From contig CAYLZN010000002.1 of assembly GCA_964387935.1 (NCBI GenBank), positions 1 to 64,000 of the forward strand: a stretch of DNA of 64,000 nt, in the 5' to 3' direction. The translations under genes were made by a program, and so were the position numbers. Below are positions 33,714 to 41,088 of this stretch, piece after piece; positions within the stretch are counted from its first letter, which is position 1, and the number at the start of each line of letters is the position of its first letter. The notes under the pieces were generated by a model. The model was not told the origin of the DNA and searched no databases. It was given only the letters and a program-made list of their open reading frames with translations. This stretch comes from CAYLZN01 sp964387935. GTDB lineage: Bacteria; Acidobacteriota; Vicinamibacteria; Vicinamibacterales; JAFNAJ01.

Positions 33714-34502
33714 TCACGATGCCGTGGCAGCCACGCGGTCCGCGAAGAGGCGCGCGTCTCGGCACTCGGCCAGAATCGTCGCCGGCCAGTCGGCCTCGTA
33801 GCGGGCGGCGGACGCGATGCGCCCGAACGCCTGCCGCTTGCCCTCGCCCCAGAGGATCATCGCGGCGGATCGGGAGAGACGGGCGATGGTGTCGATGCCG
33901 ACACTCACGCCGTGGCGCGGGACCTCGTCGATGCTCTGGAACGCGGGGAACGTCCCCATGTTGTCACGCCGCGTCGTCTCCGCCAGCGTGATGATGCGTG
34001 TGCGGCTCAATCGGGAGCTGCCGGGCGGGTTGAAGGCGACGTGGCCGTCAGAGGATCCCGAGGCCAGCAGGAAGCAGTCGATGCCGCCGGCGTCCTCGAG
34101 GCGGGCCTCGTACTCCTCGGAATCGCCGGGATTCGGGAACCACACGTGATAAGGCCGGACCCGGGCCGCGGGCGGCAGACCCTGGTTCAGCACGCCCACC
34201 AGTTCGTCGCGCGCGAAGCGCTGGCAGCTGTAGTGGGCGTGCTCATCGACGGGAGCGAAGCCCGTCGCGACCTGGCGGACGTAGTCGTCCATCATCACGA
34301 TGACCAGGTGCGACAGATTGGCGGGACGCTCCGCGAGGTCACGACCCATGGCGTCGTAGACAGGCCTTGGCGACCGTCCGCCGGGACAGCCCAGGAGAAA
34401 ACGCCGGCCCTCGGCCCCGGCCTTCGCCATCCGCGACAGCAGGTCGGTGGCCAGTGAGTGGGCGAGGTTATCGACGGTGTCGAAGATCGTCGTGGAGATC
34501 AT
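33714..34502 (-). CDS. NagB-like sugar-phosphate isomerase/deaminase
   Basis: Protein of 262 residues of the glucosamine-6-phosphate deaminase / 6-phosphogluconolactonase fold. The phosphate-binding loop is LGCPGGRSPRPVY. MMDDYV corresponds to the MDEY segment with the catalytic Asp. SSDGHVAFNPPGSS corresponds to the DGHIAFNEPGSS block. Asp and His of that block are kept, but the Glu after Asn (E148 in E. coli NagB) is Pro here, so the substrate or mechanism may differ. It is divergent, with 21 bases between, from the GH63-like hydrolase operon, suggesting shared control and a role in using the released sugar. Confidence 0.78.
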   Translation of the reverse strand: MISTTIFDTVDNLAHSLATDLLSRMAKAGAEGRRFLLGCPGGRSPRPVYDAMGRDLAERPANLSHLVIVMMDDYVRQVATGFAPVDEHAHYSCQRFARDELVGVLNQGLPPAARVRPYHVWFPNPGDSEEYEARLEDAGGIDCFLLASGSSDGHVAFNPPGSSRLSRTRIITLAETTRRDNMGTFPAFQSIDEVPRHGVSVGIDTIARLSRSAAMILWGEGKRQAFGRIASAARYEADWPATILAECRDARLFADRVAATAS

Positions 34503-34523
34503 GAACAGCCCTGAGCCCGAACT

Positions 34524-35819
34524 ATGGTATTCCTCTTGCGCATGTCACCCTCTCCGCGGTTGCGCGCGATGACCGAGGCGGCACGCGGTCTGTTCGAGCG
34601 CAACCGCCAGCAGGGCGAGGCCCCGTGGTGCGGTCTCGCGTACGATTTCGTCTGCCCTTCGATGGGGACGTACCCGTTCCAGTGGTTCTGGGACTCGTGC
34701 TTCCATGCGGTCGTGCTGTCCCGGTTCGACGTCGAACGGGCCCGGATCGAGCTCCGGAGCCTGCTGGCCAACTCCCAGCCGGACGGCTTCGTCGCCCACG
34801 TCACGTTCTGGCAGCGCGAGCGGTTCGAGGCGCTGCTGTCGACGTACTCGATCGCCTACCGGACGCCGTACCTGAGTGACTGCATCCAGCCGCCCCTGCT
34901 CGCCGAGGCCACGGCGGCGGCCGCGAGGGGCCCGGGCGGGGACGCGTTCCTGAACGAGGTCCTGCCGCGCGTCGAGCGGTACTACGAGTGGCTGCGTGAG
35001 GTCCGCGATCCGGATCGTGACGGCCTCATCGCGACGCTGCAGCCGGATGAGTCAGGCCTCGATCACACACCGAAGTACGATCGCTATCTCGGCATCACAG
35101 GCACCAGGCTCGTGGACTTCACGGCCGCCTGGGAGCGGGTGGCCGGTCCCTACGCCGACGTGCATCGCGATCCGGCTGCCATGTTCGCCCTCGACCGGTT
35201 CATCGTCGAGGACGTCCTGGTCAACACGATCTATGCCGAGAACCAGCGCGTGCTCGCCGACCTGCTTCGGCGATCCGGTGACGCCCTGGGCGCCGCGGCG
35301 TGGGAAGCGCGGGCGGGCACGACCACGGCCGCCCTCGTCGACAAGTGCTACGACCAGACAGCCGGGCTGTTCTTCGACCTGGCAGGCGCCCGGGAGGCAC
35401 CGCTGCGCACCAGCACCGTGAGTGCGCTCATGCCGATCCTGCTGCCCGGCCTGCCGGCGGAGATCGTGGCCGCGCTCGTGGGGCACCTCGGCAACCCGGC
35501 CGAGTACGCGGCGCGCTACCCCGTGCCCAGCGTCGCCATGAACGAGCCGGGCTTTCTGACGCCAACGACGGACAGCATCCTCGTGTACCGCGGCCCGACG
35601 TGGATGAACACCAATTGGTACCTGTCGCGCGGGCTCCGGAGGCACGGGCACGCCGCGCTGGCGGGACGGATCGAGGACGCATCGGCCTCGCTCATCGAGA
35701 AGGAGGGGTTCCGCGAGTACTACGACCCGACGAGCGGCACAGGGTTCGGTGCCCGCGATTTCTCGTGGTCCGGGCTGGCCCTGGACATGCTCGGGCGGCT
35801 CGAGGGGGCGCACGAATGA
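34524..35819 (+). CDS. GH63-like glycoside hydrolase (glucosyl/mannosylglycerate hydrolase type)
   Basis: Protein of 431 residues with an alpha/alpha-six barrel. The block PFQWFWDSCFHAVVLSRFD is the family-63/MGH signature. DPDRDGLIATLQPDESGLDH carries the likely general acid, and EGFREYYDPTSGTGFGARDF, then SWSG, the likely base. No signal peptide, so it acts on imported glycosides. Related enzymes hydrolyse alpha-glycosides of glycerate or trehalose; the small size fits the mannosyl/glucosylglycerate group. The start is uncertain: the next ATG at 34542 is equally likely, and neither has a Shine-Dalgarno. It heads a plus-strand operon with a binding protein, dehydrogenase, importer and alpha-mannosidase. 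Confidence 0.75.
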   Translation: MVFLLRMSPSPRLRAMTEAARGLFERNRQQGEAPWCGLAYDFVCPSMGTYPFQWFWDSCFHAVVLSRFDVERARIELRSLLANSQPDGFVAHVTFWQRERFEALLSTYSIAYRTPYLSDCIQPPLLAEATAAAARGPGGDAFLNEVLPRVERYYEWLREVRDPDRDGLIATLQPDESGLDHTPKYDRYLGITGTRLVDFTAAWERVAGPYADVHRDPAAMFALDRFIVEDVLVNTIYAENQRVLADLLRRSGDALGAAAWEARAGTTTAALVDKCYDQTAGLFFDLAGAREAPLRTSTVSALMPILLPGLPAEIVAALVGHLGNPAEYAARYPVPSVAMNEPGFLTPTTDSILVYRGPTWMNTNWYLSRGLRRHGHAALAGRIEDASASLIEKEGFREYYDPTSGTGFGARDFSWSGLALDMLGRLEGAHE

Positions 35820-35820
35820 G

Positions 35821-35900
35821 GAGGGCCCGTTCGCTGGCGCTCCGACGGCACGCCGCTGGTGATCACCAACCCGATCTTCGTCGAGATCTCCGGACCCTGA
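35821..35900 (+). pseudogene. Possible 3' remnant of another gene
   Basis: One frame reads GGPVRWRSDGTPLVITNPIF then VEISGP and stops at 35898-35900. The TPLVITNPIFVE ending is characteristic of the C-terminus of PHP-domain/CehA-like metallophosphoesterases. Nothing upstream continues it and the hydrolase stop lies just before. It may be a leftover of a deleted gene between the hydrolase and the binding protein. Confidence 0.35.
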
Positions 35901-35935
35901 GCCGCGCGCGCTGCCGCACGCGGGAGGAATCGCCC

Positions 35936-36892
35936 ATGACCCGACGCTACCTTGCGCTCCTGATCCTGATGCTCGCCGGGGCAGGCTGTGCCGTCTCCTG
36001 CAACCGGGCTCCGGCCGCACGACCGGAGGACCGCCCCCGCGTGGCCCTCGTGCTGAAGACCCTGAACAGCCCGTTCTTCATCGAGATGCAGCGCGGAGCC
36101 GAGGACGCGGCCAGGCGGCTCGACATCGATCTCGTCGTGCAGGCGGCCGAGCGTGAGGTCGACGTCGAGCGACAGATGCAGATCGTCGAGAACCTGATCC
36201 AGACGCGGGTCAGCGCGCTCGCGTTGACGCCAGCGGGCTCGCGTGAGGCGGTGCCGGCCGTCTCGAAGGCGAATGCGGCCGGGATCCCGGTGGTGATCGT
36301 CGATACCAGGCTCGACGGACCCGCAGCGTCCGAGGCGGCCGTCCGCATCTCGACCTTCGTGGGCTCCGACAACTACCGCGGTGGCCAATTGATCGGCGAG
36401 CACCTCGTGAAGACGTCAGGCGGCCGGTCGAAGGTCGCCGTGCTCGAGGGCATCCCGGGGCACGAGACCGGCGACTCGCGCATCCGCGGCTTCCGGGACG
36501 CGATCAAGGACAGCCCTGGCGTGAGCATCGTCGCCTCCCAGACCGCAAACTGGGAACGCGAGCAGGGCTTCACCGTCTTTCAGAACATCCTGCAGGCGCA
36601 CCCCGACCTCGACACGGTGTTCGCCTGCAACGACATGATGGCGCTCGGCGCCATCGAGGCCATTGCGGCCGCCGGCCGGACGGGCCGGATCCGGGTCCTG
36701 GGATTCGACGCCGTCCAGGACGCACGGAAGGCCCTCCTGGCCGGAACCATGGACGCGACCGTCGCGCAGTACCCGGACGAGATGGGGCGCGTCGCGGTCG
36801 AAACGGCGGTGAAAGTACTCAAGGGCGAGGCGGTCCCGCCGGAGGTCGTGGTACGGATCGGCCTCGTCACCAGGGAGAACGCACAACCATGA
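35936..36892 (+). CDS. RbsB-type sugar-binding protein (orphan paralogue)
   Basis: Protein of 318 residues with Shine-Dalgarno GGGAGGA and a hydrophobic N-terminus (LALLILMLAGAGCAVSC) that is a signal peptide, possibly a lipoprotein signal. The family-2 periplasmic binding core is complete: VALVLKTLNSPFFIEMQRGA, GIPVVIVDTRL, VLEGIPGHETGDSRIRGF and FACNDMMALGAIEA. It is about two-thirds identical by eye to the binding protein at 53340, which has its own permease and ATPase. Here no RbsA/RbsC follows, only a CUT1-type importer that carries its own binding domain. It may feed the distant transporter. The IolG-like gene overlaps its end by four bases. Confidence 0.88.
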   Translation: MTRRYLALLILMLAGAGCAVSCNRAPAARPEDRPRVALVLKTLNSPFFIEMQRGAEDAARRLDIDLVVQAAEREVDVERQMQIVENLIQTRVSALALTPAGSREAVPAVSKANAAGIPVVIVDTRLDGPAASEAAVRISTFVGSDNYRGGQLIGEHLVKTSGGRSKVAVLEGIPGHETGDSRIRGFRDAIKDSPGVSIVASQTANWEREQGFTVFQNILQAHPDLDTVFACNDMMALGAIEAIAAAGRTGRIRVLGFDAVQDARKALLAGTMDATVAQYPDEMGRVAVETAVKVLKGEAVPPEVVVRIGLVTRENAQP

Positions 36893-37923
36893 CTGCCACG
36901 AACGCTCGTGCCCGCCTGAACATCGGCCTGATCGGTCTCGGCCGGCTCGGTCGCGTGTACGCCCGCGATCTCTCGGGACGCATTCCCGAGACGCGCCTCA
37001 CCGCGGTGGCCGACCTCAACGCTCAGGCCGCCACCGACGTCGCGGCCGAGTTCGACGTCCCGCGCTCGTGCACCGATCCCCTCCAACTCATCGCCGACCC
37101 CGCAGTCGATGCCATCGTCATCGTGACACCGACCCACACGCACAAGGACCTCATCGTGGCGGCGATGGAGCGGAAGAAGCCCACCTTCTGCGAGAAGCCC
37201 ATCGCCCTCGGGCTGGCCGAGTGCGACGCGGTCCAGCAGGCGGTGGACCGGCACGGCACGTTCTTCCAGATGGGATTCCAGCGCCGCTTCGACCCCGGCT
37301 ATGCCGCCGCGAAGCAGCAGATCGCGGAGGGACGCATCGGGGATCCCGTCGTGTTCAAGGCCACGTCACGCGACCCGTATCGTCCGAGCCTCGAGTACGC
37401 GAACCCCGCAAGCAGCGGCGGGATCCTCGTGGACATGGGCATCCACGACTTCGACCTCGCGCGGTGGTTCATGGGCGAGGTGGACAGGGTCTCGGCCATC
37501 GGGGGCACGCTGGCGTATCCCGAGCTCGCCACCGTCGGCGACATCGACAACGCCATTACGACGATGGTGTTCGCGAGCGGGAACCTCGGCGTGATCGACC
37601 TCACGCGGAACGGGTTCTACGGGTACGACATCACGACCGAGCTGCTGGGCACGCAGGGCACGCTGCGGATCGGCTACTTGCGAGAGACGCCGATCCTGCT
37701 GATGACGAAGAACAGCGTCGCGCACGACACCGTGCCGTATTTCATGGAGCGGTTCGAGCGCGCTTACACGCGGCAGCTCCAGAACTTCGCGCAGAACGTG
37801 CTGAACGATCGCGAACCCCCGGTCACGATCGGAGACGGGACCGAGGCGCTGCGGGTGGCGCTGGCGGCGACGGCGGCACAGAAGTCCGGGCAGCCGGTGA
37901 AGGTCGCGAGCGTGACGGCGTAG
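36889..37923 (+). CDS. IolG-like inositol 2-dehydrogenase (Gfo/Idh/MocA)
   Basis: Protein of 344 residues. Rossmann motif IGLIGLGRLGRVYA, the catalytic Lys in FCEKPIAL, and the Asp/His pair in VDMGIHDFDLARWFMG match the inositol dehydrogenase triad. MGFQRRFDPGYAAAKQQIAE is also typical of IolG. It probably oxidises myo-inositol or a related cyclitol or sugar with NAD. Its ATG overlaps the stop of the binding-protein gene, and the importer fusion follows after 4 bases. A second, more divergent Gfo/Idh gene is at 50417. Without activity data another polyol is possible. Confidence 0.82.
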   Translation: MTATNARARLNIGLIGLGRLGRVYARDLSGRIPETRLTAVADLNAQAATDVAAEFDVPRSCTDPLQLIADPAVDAIVIVTPTHTHKDLIVAAMERKKPTFCEKPIALGLAECDAVQQAVDRHGTFFQMGFQRRFDPGYAAAKQQIAEGRIGDPVVFKATSRDPYRPSLEYANPASSGGILVDMGIHDFDLARWFMGEVDRVSAIGGTLAYPELATVGDIDNAITTMVFASGNLGVIDLTRNGFYGYDITTELLGTQGTLRIGYLRETPILLMTKNSVAHDTVPYFMERFERAYTRQLQNFAQNVLNDREPPVTIGDGTEALRVALAATAAQKSGQPVKVASVTA

Positions 37924-37927
37924 CACC

Positions 37928-40261
37928 ATGCCGAGGGGCCCCCGGGCGTGGGTTGCCGTCGTCCTGCTGTGTCTCGTCGCGGCGCTGCCGCGAGCGGTGT
38001 CCGGCGCCGAGGCGCCGTGCCTTGCCGGGCGGGACTGTGACGCCGACCTGCTGACGCCCGTTCGCATCGGGCGCCTGGACGCGGCGCTCAAGGTGACGCT
38101 CTGGGCGCAGCAGGAGTACTCGCACCTGGCGGCCCGCCCGGACGTGGCCGCGATCTTCCGGGACATCTTCCTGCAATGGGCCCGCGCCAACCCGGATGTG
38201 CAGTTCGAGGTGTCGGTCATGCCGGCCCTCGAGCTGCACAAGGCCAAGCTGCTGCTGTCGGCCGCGGCCAATCGGCTGCCGGACGTGGCGTCGGTCGACA
38301 GCTTCTGGATGCCGCTGTTCCTCGAGGGCGGCCACGTCAAACCCCTCGATCCCTACTGGCCCGCCGAGGAGCGTGCGGACTTCCTGCCGTTCACGATCGA
38401 CACGCTGACCGACGCGCAGGGCCACGTCTACGGCCTGTGGCACGGGACCGACTGCCGCGTGCTCTACTACCGGACGGACCTCGTGCCGGAGCCACCGCGA
38501 ACGTGGGACGAGCTGCTGACCATCGCCAGCCGCATCTCGAGCGAGCGCGGGATCGCCGGCTACGTCTACAACGCCGGCCGCTGGGAGGCGGCCGTCTTCG
38601 ATCACCTGCCGATGTTCTGGGGACAGGGCGGCGAGCTGGTCGATGCCGCCGGCGAGCCGGTCTTCGGACTGCCGCCGAACCGCGAGTACATGGTGCGCCT
38701 GATGAGGTTCCTGCGGGCGACGATCGAGACGGGCGCTTCGCCCCGGTCGGTCCTCGCCAACAACGACTACCAGCAGATCTCGTCGGCGGCCGCGGCTGGC
38801 GACGTGGCGATGTTCCTCGGCGGCAGCTGGCAGCTGCGCGACCTCGAACGGGCCCTGCCGCCCGAGGAATTCGCGAAGTGGGCGCTGACCGACATCCCGC
38901 AGGCTGCCGCCGGGCAGAGGGCGACCGGGACTGGCGGGTGGGTCTGGGTCACCTTCTCGGCCGATCCCGTGAAGCGGCGTGTGGCCACCGAGTTCATGCG
39001 CTTCGTCGAGTCGCCCGCCAACGTGGCGCGCATCAGCATCCCGATGCGGCAGCTCCCCGTCCGCCGTAGCGTGTATCGCGACGTCGCCACCTTTCGCGAG
39101 AATCGCTGGTACGCGGCATTCGGCGAGATGCTCGGGCACGCGCGAGCGCGCCCGGCCGTGCCGCTGTACCCGGCGATCTCCGAGCAGCTGCAGCTGGCCG
39201 TCGGGCACACGGTGGCCGGCACGAAGTCGCCGGACGCCGCAGCCGACGACGCGTGGGCGGCGGTGCAGGTGGCGGCGGCGCGTCACCGGAGCCGCGCCGC
39301 GCAGACCCCGCGCACGGCCGACCCCGTGAAGCTGCTGCCGCCCGCGCTGGCGGCTCTTCTCGTCGCAGCGGTCGCGGGGAGCGTCTGGCGCCGCCACTGG
39401 CAGGTCGCGCTCTGGCTCATGCCCGCCGTCGGCCTCATCGCGGCCTTCCTCGTGTATCCGGTCCTCGACCTGGTTCGACTCGCGTTCACCAATGCCCGGA
39501 CGCACGACGCGCAGTACAGCTACGGGCTTCAGACCCTGGCGAACCTGGCGTTCGACCCCGAGTTCAGGGGCATGGTCGTCGTGACGCTGATCTTCGTGGC
39601 GGCGTCGGTGGCGCTGCAACTGGGCATCGGGCTTGCGCTCGCGCTGCTCATCGATGGCGCGAAGCGCCGCGGCGCCGCGGGCACCACCCTGGCCCGGGTC
39701 GCGGTCGTGAGCGCGTGGGTCATCCCTGGCGTGCTCGTCGGCGTGCTGTGGCGGATCATGCTGATGGAGAACCGGGCCGGCATCGCGAGCTATCTGCTCT
39801 CGTTCGCTGGCGTGGCCAACGTACCGTTCCTCTCGTCGGGGACGCTGGCGCTCACCTCGGTCATCGTGGCCAACGTCTGGCGTGGCTGCGCGTTCAGCAT
39901 GATCCTGCAGTACGCCGGCCTGCAGCGCATCCCCCGGGAACTGCACGAGGCCGCCGACCTGGAGGGCGTCGGGGCCTGGCATCGGCTCCGGCTGGTGATC
40001 CTGCCGCAGATCGCGCCCGTCATCGGGCTGAACCTCGCCCTCATCACGATCGCCACGCTGAACACGTTCGATCTGGTTCTGCCTCTGACGGGCGGCGGAC
40101 CCGCGCGGTGGACCGAGGTCGTGTCGCTCTACATGTACCGGTCGGCGTTCTTCAGCCTGGAAGCGGGGCGAGCCGCGGCCGTCGCCCTGGTGATGCTCCT
40201 GCTGAACCTCGCCCTCGCCGTCGCCGCCGCGCGGCTCGTCCGCCGCAGGAGCGTGGCATGA
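37928..40261 (+). CDS. CUT1 ABC importer: binding protein fused to MalF-like permease
   Basis: Protein of 777 residues combining two usual separate subunits. Residues 1-27 are a signal or signal-anchor. About 50-430 form a MalE-type solute-binding domain (WAQQEYSHLAARPDVAAIFR, KAKLLLSAAANRLPDVASVD, VYGLWHGTDCRVLYYRTDLV). A linker leads to a transmembrane anchor (about 463-482), then a MalF-type permease (about 487-777) with EAA loop EAADLEGVGAWHRLRLVILP (E674). The frame is continuous, with no internal start, so the fusion is genuine. A tethered binding domain would remove the need for a free periplasmic protein. The MalG-like partner overlaps by four bases. The substrate is probably an oligosaccharide cut by the neighbouring GH38 enzyme. 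Confidence 0.9.
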   Translation: MPRGPRAWVAVVLLCLVAALPRAVSGAEAPCLAGRDCDADLLTPVRIGRLDAALKVTLWAQQEYSHLAARPDVAAIFRDIFLQWARANPDVQFEVSVMPALELHKAKLLLSAAANRLPDVASVDSFWMPLFLEGGHVKPLDPYWPAEERADFLPFTIDTLTDAQGHVYGLWHGTDCRVLYYRTDLVPEPPRTWDELLTIASRISSERGIAGYVYNAGRWEAAVFDHLPMFWGQGGELVDAAGEPVFGLPPNREYMVRLMRFLRATIETGASPRSVLANNDYQQISSAAAAGDVAMFLGGSWQLRDLERALPPEEFAKWALTDIPQAAAGQRATGTGGWVWVTFSADPVKRRVATEFMRFVESPANVARISIPMRQLPVRRSVYRDVATFRENRWYAAFGEMLGHARARPAVPLYPAISEQLQLAVGHTVAGTKSPDAAADDAWAAVQVAAARHRSRAAQTPRTADPVKLLPPALAALLVAAVAGSVWRRHWQVALWLMPAVGLIAAFLVYPVLDLVRLAFTNARTHDAQYSYGLQTLANLAFDPEFRGMVVVTLIFVAASVALQLGIGLALALLIDGAKRRGAAGTTLARVAVVSAWVIPGVLVGVLWRIMLMENRAGIASYLLSFAGVANVPFLSSGTLALTSVIVANVWRGCAFSMILQYAGLQRIPRELHEAADLEGVGAWHRLRLVILPQIAPVIGLNLALITIATLNTFDLVLPLTGGGPARWTEVVSLYMYRSAFFSLEAGRAAAVALVMLLLNLALAVAAARLVRRRSVA

Positions 40262-41088
40262 CCGGGCGGTCCGGCCGCAGAGCGCTGCTCGCGGGGCTGC
40301 TGGTCGTCTCGGCCGCCGTGTTCCTGGTGCCGCAACTCTGGCTGCTCTCGCTCTCGCTGAAGACCCGCGCCGGCGTCTACGAGTACCCGCCCCGGCTCCT
40401 CTCACCCGACAGCTCGCTGGCCAACTACGGGTTCGTGTTCACCCACACGCAGGTGCCGTGGTACCTGTGGAACAGCGGGCGCGTCGCGGCGCTCGCCACG
40501 CTCCTCACCATGCTCGTCGGCGCACCAGCGGCCTACGTGCTCTCCCGCGAGCGCTTCGGACAGCGCGACCGCGTGCTGAACGGGCTGCTGCTCGCCCAGA
40601 TGGTGTCGCCCATCGTCCTGCTCGTGCCGCTGTACGGGCTGGTGGCGAGCCTCGGGCTGCTCGACAGCCACACGGGTCTGGTGCTCGTGTACGCCGCGGT
40701 CCAGTTGCCGTTCACCATCGTCGTCCTGAAGAACTTCTTCGACGCGCTGCCCGCGTCGATCTTCGAGGCTGCCCGGCTCGACGGCGCCTCGCGGTTCGTC
40801 GTGTTGCGACGGCTCGCCCTGCCGCTCGTCGGGCCCGGGCTGGCCTCGGTGGCGATCTTCAACCTGGCGGCGTACTGGTCCGAGTTCGGCCTCGCGCTCG
40901 TCCTGCTCGACTCCCAGCAGCGGTTCACCGTTCCGATCGGGCTGTTCAGCTTCCAGAGCGGCTACGAGACGGAGTGGCACCTCGTCGCGGCCGCAAGCTT
41001 CATCGGCCTGTTGCCGGTGATGGCGGCGTTCGTCGCGCTGCAGCGCTTCTTCGTGGCCGGCCTCACGTCCGGCACGACGAAAGGGTGA
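40258..41088 (+). CDS. MalG-like ABC permease
   Basis: Protein of 276 residues with six predicted membrane spans. The EAA loop is FEAARLDGASRFVVLRRLAL, followed by PLVGPGLASVAIFNLAAYWSEFGLAL, typical of MalG-type CUT1 subunits. The ATG overlaps the stop of the fusion gene (ATGA). It would pair with the MalF-like half of that fusion. No ATPase gene is adjacent; the nearest candidate is the MalK-like gene at 45931. Confidence 0.9.
   Translation: MTGRSGRRALLAGLLVVSAAVFLVPQLWLLSLSLKTRAGVYEYPPRLLSPDSSLANYGFVFTHTQVPWYLWNSGRVAALATLLTMLVGAPAAYVLSRERFGQRDRVLNGLLLAQMVSPIVLLVPLYGLVASLGLLDSHTGLVLVYAAVQLPFTIVVLKNFFDALPASIFEAARLDGASRFVVLRRLALPLVGPGLASVAIFNLAAYWSEFGLALVLLDSQQRFTVPIGLFSFQSGYETEWHLVAAASFIGLLPVMAAFVALQRFFVAGLTSGTTKG

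Noticed and set aside
36889..37923. Naming the gene iolG outright
   Set aside because: The Gfo/Idh/MocA family is broad; catalytic residues fit inositol dehydrogenase but do not exclude other polyols.
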